From the NCBI GenBank assembly GCA_013141385.1, contig JABFRB010000025.1:1-51775 (forward strand): DNA of 51,775 bases. Reading direction: 5' to 3'. Positions 22,557-31,714 of this stretch are shown one piece after another. The notes below the pieces were generated by a model. That model saw only the letters and a list, made by a program, of their open reading frames with translations, was not told where the DNA came from and did no database searches. The translations under genes and the position numbers were made by a program. Positions within the stretch are counted from its first letter, which is position 1, and every line of letters starts with the position of its first letter. This DNA comes from Bacteroidales bacterium. GTDB lineage: Bacteria; Bacteroidota; Bacteroidia; Bacteroidales; Tenuifilaceae.

Positions 22557-22583
22557 GCAAACGTTACCGCAATCGTTTGAAAT
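22557..22583. promoter_or_regulatory. Tandem LacI-type operator between susC and lacI
   Basis: Two overlapping near-palindromes, centred at 22562/22563 (GCAAACGTTACC) and 22574/22575 (CAATCGTTTG), 12 bases apart. The block CCGCAATCGTTTGAAAT (22567-22583) recurs with one change at 23831-23847 and in a looser form near 35420. The CG-centred palindrome is the usual shape of LacI-family operators, and the regulator gene lies next to it. Confidence 0.75.
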
Positions 22584-22673
22584 ATGGCTTTTCTATTTGA
22601 AAATATATTTATAACTTGAAAAAAGTTGATGAGGCACTTTGCAATTTATTTATTCGTTGAACTTCTTTTTTAC

Positions 22674-22681
22674 TAACTTTG
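22674..22681 (+). promoter_or_regulatory. -7 promoter box of the LacI-type regulator gene
   Basis: TAACTTTG is an exact match to the Bacteroidota -7 consensus TAnnTTTG, 14 bases before the ATG at 22696. No good -33 TTTG is seen at the right distance. Its position supports the ATG at 22696 over the TTG at 22639. Confidence 0.4.
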
Positions 22682-22695
22682 TTAAAATATTTTCT

Positions 22696-23712
22696 ATGAA
22701 ATCGAATCAGGTTACAATTAAAGATATTGCACGCGAATTGGGTATTAGCCCTTCAACAGTTTCTAGAGCATTAAAAGATCACCCTGATATTAGCCAAGAT
22801 ACTAAAACTCTTGTAAATAATTTAGCAACAAAACTTAACTATCGACCCAATATCATTGCATTAAGTTTACGTAGCCAAAAGAGTAATGTCATTGGGGTAA
22901 TCATACCTGAAATAGCTCACTACTTTTTTTCTTCAGTTATTTGTGGGATAGAAGAGGTTGCCAATGAAAATGGCTACAGTGTAATGATTAGCCAATCAAG
23001 TGAGGATTATAAAAAAGAGGTGGCAGCCTGTGATGCTTTTTATAATGGAATAATTGATGGACTCCTAGTTTCTGTTACCAAGGAGACTGAAGATTATGTT
23101 CATTTTCAGAAATTGGAGGAAGAAGGGATCCCAATTGTGTTTTTTGATAGGATTGTTGAGGAGATAACATCGGATAGAGTTATTATCGATGATTTTGTTG
23201 GAGCGTATCAGGCAACTGAGCACTTAATTATTCAGGGACGTCGTAAGATAGTTCATTTTGAGGGCCCACAAAACCGTTTAATTGGGCAAAATAGACTAAG
23301 TGGTTATCTGAAAGCGATGAGTGATAATGGAGTAGTAATAGATAGATCGTTACTGATTCCTTGCGATAATTTCCATTCGGCAATTATCGAAACTCAACAG
23401 TTGATTGATAGTAAGGTTAAGTTCGATTCAATATTTACCGTAAACGACTTTTCTGCTGCGGGTGCAATGAAAGTGTTACAGAGGAATGGCCTTAAAGTAC
23501 CTCAGGATGTTTCTGTAGTTGGTTTTGGTGATGATTTGATTGCTGAGATGCTAGATCCAGCATTAACTACGGTAAAGCAACCTGGGTTTGAGATGGGACG
23601 AAAGGCAATGGAGTTGCTTATTAAAAGAATAAAGCAGAATAAACCAGAACCCCAAAAAACCGAAACACTAAAAACAAGCCTAGTCGTGAGGGATTCATCG
23701 AAAATTAGGTAA
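22696..23712 (+). CDS. LacI-family transcriptional regulator of the starch/maltose locus
   Basis: A 338-residue LacI/GalR regulator. The N-terminal helix-turn-helix (VTIKDIARELGISPSTVSRAL, about 6-26) and the hinge helix (RPNIIALSLRSQKSNVIGVI) are intact, followed by the periplasmic-binding-like sugar domain with VVGFGDDLIAEMLDPALTTVKQP near the C-terminus. An upstream extension to a TTG at 22639 is open but hydrophobic and overlaps a promoter box, so the ATG at 22696 is used. It is divergent from susC and upstream of the symporter; three matching operator sequences sit at the ends of the locus, so it probably controls all of it in response to maltose or a derivative. In Bacteroides thetaiotaomicron the sus locus is controlled by the unrelated SusR; a LacI-type regulator is the alternative arrangement. 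Confidence 0.93.
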   Translation: MKSNQVTIKDIARELGISPSTVSRALKDHPDISQDTKTLVNNLATKLNYRPNIIALSLRSQKSNVIGVIIPEIAHYFFSSVICGIEEVANENGYSVMISQSSEDYKKEVAACDAFYNGIIDGLLVSVTKETEDYVHFQKLEEEGIPIVFFDRIVEEITSDRVIIDDFVGAYQATEHLIIQGRRKIVHFEGPQNRLIGQNRLSGYLKAMSDNGVVIDRSLLIPCDNFHSAIIETQQLIDSKVKFDSIFTVNDFSAAGAMKVLQRNGLKVPQDVSVVGFGDDLIAEMLDPALTTVKQPGFEMGRKAMELLIKRIKQNKPEPQKTETLKTSLVVRDSSKIR

Positions 23713-23739
23713 ATCATATTTTGTTATAAAGTATTTAAT

Positions 23740-23768
23740 AAGCTCAGCTATTCGTTGGGCTTTTTTTA
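23740..23768 (+). terminator. Rho-independent terminator after the LacI-type gene
   Basis: AAGCTCA (23740-23746), a 9-base loop and TGGGCTT (23756-23762) with one G-T pair, followed by seven or more T residues. Confidence 0.75.
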
Positions 23769-23830
23769 TTAGTTCTTAGTAATCCTTTCTAAAAGAAGAT
23801 CATTAAAAAAAAATATTTTTTTTGTGCCTT

Positions 23831-23847
23831 CCGTAATCGTTTGAAAT
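23831..23847. promoter_or_regulatory. LacI-type operator before the symporter gene
   Basis: CCGTAATCGTTTGAAAT differs at one base of 17 from the operator at 22567-22583. It lies about 130 bases before the symporter start. A TACTTTTG box (23925-23932), matching TAnnTTTG, lies between them and could be the promoter. Confidence 0.75.
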
Positions 23848-23975
23848 GCCCTTTCCAAGTTTTAAACCCCTTGTATTTAGAAGGTTCTAGTGAGTTGGAA
23901 GATCTATTGAATCTCTTTTTTACGTACTTTTGAATTTGCAGTTCAAAACCTATACCCTATACCTATATTATATAT

Positions 23976-25481
23976 ATGAGCAAAAGACCTAAATTGAGTT
24001 TTTGGCAAATTTGGAATATGAGTGTTGGATTTCTTGGAATCCAATTCGGTTTTGCCCTCCAAAACGCCAATGTTAGTAGAATCTTTGAGACACTTGGAGC
24101 TAAAATTGAAACAATTCCCATCCTTTGGTTAGCAGCTCCGTTAACAGGACTAATCATACAACCAATTATTGGTCATGCTAGCGATAAGACCTGGGGAAGA
24201 TTTGGACGAAGAAGACCCTACTTTCTGGTAGGCGCAATCCTAGCATCGCTTGCATTGTTTATTATGCCTAGTTCTCCGGTATTATGGATAGCAGCTGGTA
24301 TGCTTTGGATAATGGATGCATCCATAAACGTATCGATGGAGCCCTTTAGGGCTTTTGTTGGTGATATGCTTCCATCGGAACAGAGAACAACAGGTTTTGC
24401 AATGCAAAGTTTCTTTATTGGAACTGGTGCCTTTGTTGCCTCTTCGTTGCCATATATTCTTACTAATTGGTTTAATATTCCGAATACAGCAGCAACAGGC
24501 GAGATTCCAATGTCAGTAAAACTTTCGTTTTACATAGGGTCTGTGGTATTTATATCTGCTATCATAATAACTGTTGTATCAACTAAAGAGTACTCTCCTG
24601 AGCAACTCGAAGAGTTTGATAATGCAGAAAAAGAAGAGTTAGAAATGGGTAATCTTTCAGATTATGAAAAGATAAATCCTCCTCACTTAAAATATCAAAT
24701 CGGTGTGATTGGACTTATTTTAGGCATTCTTTTATCTGTATTTCTATTCTTTATAGATGTTCAGAAGGAGGTTTATGTCGGTTCAATAGGTTTAATTGCT
24801 TTCGGTATTCTCGAAATTATTGCAGGTTATTTTCAGGGTTACACTAATAAAGCGAAAGGGTTGGTTGAGGTAATTTCAGACCTGAATACAATGCCTTCAA
24901 CAATGAAACAGTTGTCATTTGTTCAATTTTTTTCATGGTTTGCACTATTCTCAATGTGGATTTATACAAACAGAGCAGTTACAAGCCATATATATGGAAC
25001 AACAGATCCAACATCTGCCTTATATAATGAGGGAGCAAATTGGGTGGGTTTCTGTTTTGGAATTTATAATCTTTTTGCAGCGTTATTTGCTTTTTTATTA
25101 ATAATCTTTGCTCGTTTAACGAGCCGAAAAATAACACACATGATTGCTTTAATTGTTGGTGGTGTTAGTTTTATTTCAATTTATTTTATATCAAATCCCA
25201 ACTTTTTACTAATATCATTTTTAGGAATTGGGTTAACCTGGGCAAGTATCCTTGCAATGCCATATGCTATACTTACTGGTTCGCTACCATCTAAGAAAAT
25301 GGGAGTATATATGGGTATTTTTAATTTCTTTATTGTAATTCCTCAGATTCTAGCGGGCAGTATTTTAGGATATTTGGTTGGCAAAGTATTTCACGATGAA
25401 GCTATCTATGCCCTAGTCCTAGGCGGGATATCACTATTCATAGCAGCTTTTTTAGTTCTATTTGTAAAAGATAAGAGGTAA
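23976..25481 (+). CDS. MFS sugar (maltose) symporter, GPH/SUC-like
   Basis: A 501-residue inner-membrane protein with about 12 hydrophobic segments and a hydrophilic stretch with acidic residues between the two halves (about 205-235). The N-terminal half has IQFGFALQNANVSRIF, the loop DKTWGRFGRRRPYFLVGA (MFS motif A-like RxGRRRP) and MDASINVSMEPFRAFVGDML, features shared with the plant sucrose/SLC45 and bacterial maltose carriers. It would import maltose by proton symport. Context supports maltose: it lies directly after the regulator and before beta-phosphoglucomutase and maltose phosphorylase, and a copy of the operator lies upstream. Transport substrate is inferred and not shown. Confidence 0.88.
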   Translation: MSKRPKLSFWQIWNMSVGFLGIQFGFALQNANVSRIFETLGAKIETIPILWLAAPLTGLIIQPIIGHASDKTWGRFGRRRPYFLVGAILASLALFIMPSSPVLWIAAGMLWIMDASINVSMEPFRAFVGDMLPSEQRTTGFAMQSFFIGTGAFVASSLPYILTNWFNIPNTAATGEIPMSVKLSFYIGSVVFISAIIITVVSTKEYSPEQLEEFDNAEKEELEMGNLSDYEKINPPHLKYQIGVIGLILGILLSVFLFFIDVQKEVYVGSIGLIAFGILEIIAGYFQGYTNKAKGLVEVISDLNTMPSTMKQLSFVQFFSWFALFSMWIYTNRAVTSHIYGTTDPTSALYNEGANWVGFCFGIYNLFAALFAFLLIIFARLTSRKITHMIALIVGGVSFISIYFISNPNFLLISFLGIGLTWASILAMPYAILTGSLPSKKMGVYMGIFNFFIVIPQILAGSILGYLVGKVFHDEAIYALVLGGISLFIAAFLVLFVKDKR

Positions 25482-25534
25482 ATAGTAATGTTTTCATTTA
25501 AGTTTTGTTTTAGGTGTAGTTGGGGGTAGGGGAA

Positions 25535-25564
25535 GGTTGGAACGACAAATTTGTTGTTCCAACC
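25535..25564 (+). other. Strong hairpin between symporter and pgmB
   Basis: GGTTGGAACGACAA pairs with TTGTTGTTCCAACC, 14 bp with a single G-T pair and a minimal loop. No T-run follows, so it is not a standard terminator. It could cap or separate two transcript segments or adjust relative expression. Confidence 0.7.
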
Positions 25565-25601
25565 ATCCTATTTCTTAAGGATTAATTTTGAATTATAAAA
25601 G

Positions 25602-26258
25602 ATGTTTGACATAAAAGCTTGCATATTCGATCTTGATGGAGTTGTTGTTGATACTGCAAAGTACCATTATTTAGCGTGGAGAAGATTGGCTAGTGAACTT
25701 GGATTTGAGTTTCATATAGAGGATAATGAGCGGTTAAAAGGCATTAGCCGTATAGAGTCGTTAAACATTCTTTTAGAGATTGGTAAATTATCTCTAAATA
25801 CACAGGAGAAAGAGAAATTAGCCAAACAGAAGAATGATTGGTATCTCGATTACATTAATAAAATGAAATCCGATGAAATTCTTCCAGGGGTTAGGGCGTT
25901 TATTGAGGAGCTAAAGGGTAATGGGATTAAAATAGGCTTGGGCTCTGCAAGTAAGAATGCTACCTTGATTCTTAATCAACTCGGAATTATTCATCTATTC
26001 GAAACCATTGCTGATGGCAATAGAGTTTCTAAGGCAAAACCCGATCCTGAAATTTTTTTGCTTGCAGCAAAGGATTTAAAGGTTGAACCAAACCAAAGTA
26101 TTGTTTTTGAGGATGCAGAAGCAGGAGTTGAAGCAGCAATCCGAGGAGGATTTAGGTGTGTTGGTATTGGTGAGCAATCAATTCTTTACAAAGCAAATAT
26201 CGTTTTACCAAATTTTAAAGGGATGACGATGAGTAAGTTTATGAGTTTGATAAACTAA
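25602..26258 (+). CDS. pgmB: Beta-phosphoglucomutase
   Basis: A 218-residue HAD-superfamily enzyme that converts beta-glucose-1-phosphate to glucose-6-phosphate. The catalytic pair lies in FDLDGVVVDT (Asp10 nucleophile, Asp12 acid/base). The cap domain carries KGISRIESL, the beta-PGM specificity motif, and later motifs are LGSASKN, KAKPDPEIFL and VFEDAEAGVEAA. Length matches the family. It precedes maltose phosphorylase, whose product is its substrate, which makes the assignment firm. The gap from the symporter (120 bases) holds the strong hairpin; the gap to the next gene (134 bases) holds nothing obvious. Confidence 0.95.
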   Translation: MFDIKACIFDLDGVVVDTAKYHYLAWRRLASELGFEFHIEDNERLKGISRIESLNILLEIGKLSLNTQEKEKLAKQKNDWYLDYINKMKSDEILPGVRAFIEELKGNGIKIGLGSASKNATLILNQLGIIHLFETIADGNRVSKAKPDPEIFLLAAKDLKVEPNQSIVFEDAEAGVEAAIRGGFRCVGIGEQSILYKANIVLPNFKGMTMSKFMSLIN

Positions 26259-26392
26259 TCATAAAATTTTTTCTGCTATGAATCACCCACATTAATTTGT
26301 GCAATTATGAAAAAAGTATGGGTTTTTCGTTCACTTGGTAGAAAATGCTATAATTATAATTGTAACGTATTAATAACTAAATATTTTTACGG

Positions 26393-28696
26393 ATGAATCA
26401 ATACTTAAAGCACGACGAGTGGTCAATTATTGAGGAGGGTTTTAACCCAATGAATGCACGTGCTTCAGAAAGTATTTTTAGCCTCGGCAATGGTGCAATG
26501 GGTCAGAGGGCGAATTTTGAAGAACGTTATAGCGGCAAATCCTTGCAAGGAAGCTACGTTGCAGGAGTATACTACCCTGATAAAACTCGCGTTGGCTGGT
26601 GGAAGAATGGCTACCCTGAATATTTTGCAAAGGTTATTAATTCTACAAACTGGATAGGCATTAATGTTCTTGTTAATGGTGAGCATATTGATTTGGCGGT
26701 ATGTAAAATTGACTCATTCACTAGAACCCTTAATATGAAGGAGGGATTTCTCGAACGCAAGTTTGTTGTAGAGATGCCTTCGGGGATAAAGGTTAAAGTG
26801 AACGCCAAGCGATTTCTTAGCATGAGTACTCCAGAATTGAGTGTAATAAGATATTCAGTTACACCTTTAAATGCTAAGGCTGAGATATCGTTACAACCAT
26901 ATCTTGATGGGAATGTTATAAATGAAGATTCCAATTATGACGAAAAATTTTGGAATGAAGTTGAAAAGGTTTTTCTGAATGATGGTGGGTATCTAATTAC
27001 TCAAACCAAAAAACTCGACTATATCGTTGGTCATGGGATGATGTGTAATGTTACCTTAGATGAACAGACGACAATTGATATAACCGATAAGAATCAATAC
27101 GAAAAATATATTGGTTGTTCTTATAATCAGACTGTTGAAATAGGACAAACATTAACTGTTATTAAGTATGTAGCGGTTATTTCATCATTAAACTGCGAAA
27201 AGAATAATATTGGAAAATCAATAAAAGATTTCTTAAACACTGCTGTTTTGAAGGGTTACAATTCCCTGATTAAAGATCACATTGAGGCATGGGCTGATAT
27301 TTGGGTGCATAGCGATATTACTGTTGAAGGTGATATTGCTGCTCAACAAGGCATAAGATTTAACATATTTCAGCTTAGTCAAACCTATACAGGTAAAGAT
27401 GAACGTTTAAATATTGGCCCAAAAGGATTTACTGGAGAGAAGTATGGTGGATCAACGTATTGGGATACAGAGGCATATTGTTTACCATTTTATTTAGGCA
27501 CACACGGACAAAAAGTTGCTCGTCAGCTGCTTCTTTATAGGTATAAACATTTAGAAAAAGCAATTCTTAATGCTAGTAAATTAGGTTTTAAAGATGGTGC
27601 TGCGCTTTATCCGATGGTTACCATGAATGGGGAGGAATGTCACAATGAATGGGAAATAACCTTTGAGGAGATACATCGTAATGGTGCAATCGCTTTTGCA
27701 ATATTTAACTATGTAAGATACACGGGTGATTCGACATATCTTGCAAATTTTGGACTAGAGGTGCTGATTGCTATATCAAGATTTTGGGTTCAACGTTTTA
27801 CCTATTCTGAATCAAAGAGTAAATATGTAATGCTTGGTGTTACTGGGCCAAATGAGTACGAGAATAATGTAAATAACAATTGGTATACAAGCACAATTGC
27901 AAGTTGGTGTCTTGAGTATACTGAACAGGCCGTTAGGCAAGTTAAACAGATTGAATCAGGGAAATATAAAAATATTATCGAATTGGTTAAGTTCGATGAA
28001 ATAGATGAGATAGCCAAATGGCAAGAAGTTAGAGCAAATGTTTATCTCCCGTATGATGAAAAGCATCAAGTTTTTCTACAACAAGAGGGATACATGGATA
28101 AGGAGCAGATTTTGGTAAAGGATCTCGAACCTTCTCAACGACCCATAAACCAAAAATGGAGTTGGGATCGAATTCTTCGCTCATGCTTCATCAAACAGGC
28201 AGATGTGCTTCAGGGAATATATCTTTTTGAAGATCAATTCGATATTGAGACTATCAAAAGGAATTTTGAATTCTATGAAAACCGTACTGTTCACGAATCA
28301 TCTCTGTCGCCCTGTGTTCACTCAATTCTGGCTTCAAAGATTGGGAAAATCGAACAAGCTTACAACTTATACCTTAGAACTGCCCGTCTTGATTTAGATG
28401 ATTATAATAAGGAAGTCCATGAAGGACTTCATATTACAAGTATGGCAGGTACTTGGATGTCTATTGTTGAGGGTTTTGGTGGTATGAGAATTCAAAATGA
28501 TATACTTATCTTTAACCCCTGTATTCCCAAAGGATGGAAATCCTTTAGTTTTAAGATTTGGTTTCGCGACAATCTAATAAAAGTTAAAGTTGCTCATGAT
28601 GAAATCATAATAATCAATGAGCAGGGACCCTCCTTAACCGTGAAGGTCTGGGATAAGTCATTAATAGTAAATGGTGGTAGCATGGTAAAAATATGA
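26393..28696 (+). CDS. malP: Maltose phosphorylase (GH65)
   Basis: A 767-residue cytoplasmic GH65 enzyme that phosphorolyses maltose to glucose and beta-glucose-1-phosphate. The N-terminal beta-sandwich (ARASESIFSLGNGAMGQRANFEE) leads into the (alpha/alpha)6 barrel with YWDTEAYCLPFY (about 356-367), the catalytic region CHNEWEITFEEIHRNG (417-431, containing the general-acid Glu), GVTGPNEYENNVNNNWYT and QKWSWDRILRSC plus KQADVL. The NEWEITFEEIHRN segment is typical of maltose, rather than trehalose or kojibiose, phosphorylases. Length is normal for the family. It sits between pgmB and an aldolase gene and gives the pathway two sugar phosphate entry points per maltose while saving one ATP. Confidence 0.95.
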   Translation: MNQYLKHDEWSIIEEGFNPMNARASESIFSLGNGAMGQRANFEERYSGKSLQGSYVAGVYYPDKTRVGWWKNGYPEYFAKVINSTNWIGINVLVNGEHIDLAVCKIDSFTRTLNMKEGFLERKFVVEMPSGIKVKVNAKRFLSMSTPELSVIRYSVTPLNAKAEISLQPYLDGNVINEDSNYDEKFWNEVEKVFLNDGGYLITQTKKLDYIVGHGMMCNVTLDEQTTIDITDKNQYEKYIGCSYNQTVEIGQTLTVIKYVAVISSLNCEKNNIGKSIKDFLNTAVLKGYNSLIKDHIEAWADIWVHSDITVEGDIAAQQGIRFNIFQLSQTYTGKDERLNIGPKGFTGEKYGGSTYWDTEAYCLPFYLGTHGQKVARQLLLYRYKHLEKAILNASKLGFKDGAALYPMVTMNGEECHNEWEITFEEIHRNGAIAFAIFNYVRYTGDSTYLANFGLEVLIAISRFWVQRFTYSESKSKYVMLGVTGPNEYENNVNNNWYTSTIASWCLEYTEQAVRQVKQIESGKYKNIIELVKFDEIDEIAKWQEVRANVYLPYDEKHQVFLQQEGYMDKEQILVKDLEPSQRPINQKWSWDRILRSCFIKQADVLQGIYLFEDQFDIETIKRNFEFYENRTVHESSLSPCVHSILASKIGKIEQAYNLYLRTARLDLDDYNKEVHEGLHITSMAGTWMSIVEGFGGMRIQNDILIFNPCIPKGWKSFSFKIWFRDNLIKVKVAHDEIIIINEQGPSLTVKVWDKSLIVNGGSMVKI

Positions 28697-28756
28697 TACT
28701 TATTAATTGTATTATTATCGGCTAATTGTTAAGTATTTAAATTATTCGTCTAAATC

Positions 28757-29824
28757 ATGAAAAAAATCTCTTCTGGGGTTCTAACCGGAAAGCAACTTTC
28801 GGAGTTGTTCTCTTATGCAAAGGCCGAAGGCTTTGCTATTCCTGCTGTTAACGTAACAGGGACAAACACCATGAACGCTGTACTTGAAACTGCTAAAGCA
28901 GTTAATTCACCAGTAATCATTCAGTTTTCGAATAGTGGGGCTTCGTTTTTAGCTGGTAAAACATTAAGCAATGATGGGCAAAAGGCTAGCATTCTAGGAG
29001 CTATAAGCGGTGCGAAGCATGTTCATCTTCTGGCTGAAGCGTATGATGTTCCCGTAGTTCTGCATACTGATCATGCTGCAAAGAAATTACTTCCTTGGAT
29101 TGATGGTTTACTCGATGCTGGAGAGAAATACTATAAGGAAACAGGGAAACCCCTATTTAGCTCTCATATGTTGGATTTATCCGAGGAAAGTTTAAAGGAG
29201 AATATAGAGATATGTAAACGCTACCTTGAGCGTATGAGCAAAATGGGAATGACCCTTGAAATAGAATTGGGTGTTACGGGTGGTGAAGAGGATGGTGTAG
29301 ATAATACTGGTGTTGATAGTTCAAAGTTATATACCCAACCCGAAGAAGTTGCCTATGCGTATGAGGAATTATTGAAGATCAGCCCCAATTTTACCATTGC
29401 TGCGTCATTTGGTAATGTTCATGGTGTATATAAACCAGGAAATGTTGTTTTGAATCCGGTAATTCTCATGAATTCTCAGAAATTAATAGAGCAGAAGTTT
29501 AGTACAAAACATAACCCCGTAAACTTTGTTTTCCATGGAGGTAGTGGCTCTGAGAAGGAAAAGATAGCTGAAGCGATTAGCTATGGTGTTATTAAAATGA
29601 ATATCGATACTGACCTTCAGTGGGCTTACTGGGATGGTATTAGAAAATTTTATATTGCTAAACAGGGATATCTTCAAGGACAAATTGGAAACCCTGAGGG
29701 AGAAGATGCTCCTAATAAAAAGTATTACGATCCTCGTGTTTGGCTTCGAAAAGGGGAGGAGTCTATTGTTGAACGATTAAAAGAAGCTTTTGCTGATTTA
29801 AATGCATTAAATAGGTGGATTTAA
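28757..29824 (+). CDS. fbaA: Class II fructose-bisphosphate aldolase
   Basis: A 355-residue zinc-dependent aldolase splitting fructose-1,6-bisphosphate into dihydroxyacetone phosphate and glyceraldehyde-3-phosphate. HTDHAAKK (His103, Asp105, His106) holds the catalytic aspartate and a zinc ligand; FGNVHGVYKPGNV and NFVFHGGSGS hold the other zinc histidines; the length and the PEGEDAPNKKYYDPRVWLRKGE C-terminus are those of class IIA, like E. coli FbaA. It lies 60 bases after malP and 20 before the neopullulanase, so it appears to be transcribed with starch genes, which is unusual for a central glycolytic enzyme. Confidence 0.96.
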   Translation: MKKISSGVLTGKQLSELFSYAKAEGFAIPAVNVTGTNTMNAVLETAKAVNSPVIIQFSNSGASFLAGKTLSNDGQKASILGAISGAKHVHLLAEAYDVPVVLHTDHAAKKLLPWIDGLLDAGEKYYKETGKPLFSSHMLDLSEESLKENIEICKRYLERMSKMGMTLEIELGVTGGEEDGVDNTGVDSSKLYTQPEEVAYAYEELLKISPNFTIAASFGNVHGVYKPGNVVLNPVILMNSQKLIEQKFSTKHNPVNFVFHGGSGSEKEKIAEAISYGVIKMNIDTDLQWAYWDGIRKFYIAKQGYLQGQIGNPEGEDAPNKKYYDPRVWLRKGEESIVERLKEAFADLNALNRWI

Positions 29825-29844
29825 ACTTTTTAGAATTTTAACAT

Positions 29845-31692
29845 ATGCAAAGATATCTAGTTTTAATGTCATTAGCATTTATTCTTTCTTTTCAGATGAG
29901 TAAGTCACAATCGATAAATCGGGTTGAACCGCTTAACTGGTGGGTTGGTATGAAAAATCAAAACCTTCAACTTATGATTTATGGAAAAAATATTGGTGGC
30001 GCTGATGTAAAAGTAAATTATGCTGGTGTTAAACTTGTTAAGGTTAATCGTGTTTCCAATCAAAACTATCTGTTTTTAGACTTGTTTATCGATAAAACTA
30101 CCCAAGCAGGTAATTTTGATATTAATTTTACTTTTCAGAATAGGAGCACATTAAAGCATTCATATTCACTTTTTCAACGCAAGGAGAACTCTTCATTACG
30201 TAATGGGTTTAGTTCCAAGGATGTTGTTTACCTGATTATGCCTGATAGGTTTGCAGATGGCGATACTTCGAATGATAATGTTGCTGGTTATGCAGATGTT
30301 ATAGACCGAAAAAACCAGTACGGTCGACATGGAGGTGATATACGGGGAATTATAAATCATCTTGATTATTTTAATGATTTGGGAGTTACAACCCTATGGT
30401 TAACCCCAGTGCTTGAGAATAATCAAACCAAGGGATCTTATCATGGGTATTCTATTACCGATTATTATAAGATTGATCCACGCCACGGCTCAAATGAACT
30501 TTATAGTTCAATGGTTGAACAGGCTCATCAGAAAGGGCTAAAAATTATTATGGATATGGTTTTTAATCATTGTGGAAGTGAGCATTGGTGGATGAATGAC
30601 CTACCATCGGAGGATTGGATTAACGTTTGGCCTGAATACACTACCTCAAACTTCAGATCGAGTGTATTATCCGATCCTTATGCATCAGATTACGACACTA
30701 AAATGATGTCAAGGGGTTGGTTCTCAGGTACTATGCCTGATTTAAATCAGGATAATCCATTTTTGGCAAACTATCTTACACAGAATAGCATTTGGTGGGT
30801 TGAGTTTGCCGATTTGGATGGTATAAGGATGGATACATACCCATTTTCACAGAAAAATTTCATGGCACATTGGGCAAAAGTTGTAATGACTGAGTATCCT
30901 AATTTTAATATTGTGGCAGAGGCTTGGTTTAAAGAATCACCTTGGTGTGCTTATTGGCAAAAAGATGCTAATAATAGAGATGGATATAATTCGAATGTGC
31001 CTTCTGTAATGGATTTTCCCTTAATGTTTACAATGCAAGTTGCGTTCGATGATACAATGGGTTGGGATATGGGTCTTACACGCCTCTATAATCATCTGTC
31101 CAAGGACTTTTTATATGCAAATCCTAGTAATATCTTAATATTTGCTGACAATCACGATGAGTCAAGGTTTTTTATGGCAAAAGATAGTATTAGCCGGTAT
31201 AAATTAGTAATGACTTTTTTATTGACCACTCGTGGTATACCCCAAATTTATTATGGAACTGAGTTGTTAATGAAAGGACTGAAATCAGAAGGAGATGGTA
31301 ATCTTAGGCTTGATTTTCCTGGAGGTTGGTATGGAGATACGAGGAGTGCTTTTATATCTGAGGGTAGAACTAAAAAAGAGAATGAGGCGTGGAATTTCCT
31401 TCAAATCTTACTCAAATGGCGTAAAGGATCAGAAGTAATTCAAAGCGGAAAATTAAAACAGTTTGTACCCGAAGATAATATCTATGTTTATTTTAGATAT
31501 AGCAACCACAAGGCTGTTATGGTTATCCTCAACTCTAATAAAACAGAAAAGGTTTTGAATACCGACCGTTTCAAAGAGGTTTTAGGTGGATATTCCAAAG
31601 GACTTGAAGTTATTTCTAATAAGCATTTTGATAGTTTAAAGGAAATAAAACTTGCACCATTTTCATCGGCTGTTATTGAATTAATACCCTAA
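29845..31692 (+). CDS. susA: SusA-like periplasmic neopullulanase/cyclomaltodextrinase (GH13)
   Basis: A 615-residue GH13 enzyme with signal peptide (1-21, ending SKSQ), an N-terminal Ig-like domain with VEPLNWWVGMKNQNLQL, and the catalytic barrel. Motifs: YLIMPDRFADGD, MDMVFNH, nucleophile Asp330 in DGIRMDTYPF, acid Glu359 in NIVAEAW and Asp438 in FADNHDES. Length is nearly that of Bacteroides SusA (617). It should cut maltodextrins to maltose and glucose in the periplasm after SusCD import. It starts 20 bases after the aldolase and is followed after 22 bases by another GH13 gene. Confidence 0.93.
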   Translation: MQRYLVLMSLAFILSFQMSKSQSINRVEPLNWWVGMKNQNLQLMIYGKNIGGADVKVNYAGVKLVKVNRVSNQNYLFLDLFIDKTTQAGNFDINFTFQNRSTLKHSYSLFQRKENSSLRNGFSSKDVVYLIMPDRFADGDTSNDNVAGYADVIDRKNQYGRHGGDIRGIINHLDYFNDLGVTTLWLTPVLENNQTKGSYHGYSITDYYKIDPRHGSNELYSSMVEQAHQKGLKIIMDMVFNHCGSEHWWMNDLPSEDWINVWPEYTTSNFRSSVLSDPYASDYDTKMMSRGWFSGTMPDLNQDNPFLANYLTQNSIWWVEFADLDGIRMDTYPFSQKNFMAHWAKVVMTEYPNFNIVAEAWFKESPWCAYWQKDANNRDGYNSNVPSVMDFPLMFTMQVAFDDTMGWDMGLTRLYNHLSKDFLYANPSNILIFADNHDESRFFMAKDSISRYKLVMTFLLTTRGIPQIYYGTELLMKGLKSEGDGNLRLDFPGGWYGDTRSAFISEGRTKKENEAWNFLQILLKWRKGSEVIQSGKLKQFVPEDNIYVYFRYSNHKAVMVILNSNKTEKVLNTDRFKEVLGGYSKGLEVISNKHFDSLKEIKLAPFSSAVIELIP

Positions 31693-31714
31693 AATATAAC
31701 TTAAACTTTATGCT

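Noticed and set aside
22639-22695. TTG-started extension of the LacI-type regulator
   Set aside because: Hydrophobic, overlaps an exact TAnnTTTG box, and the helix-turn-helix is normally at the very N-terminus.
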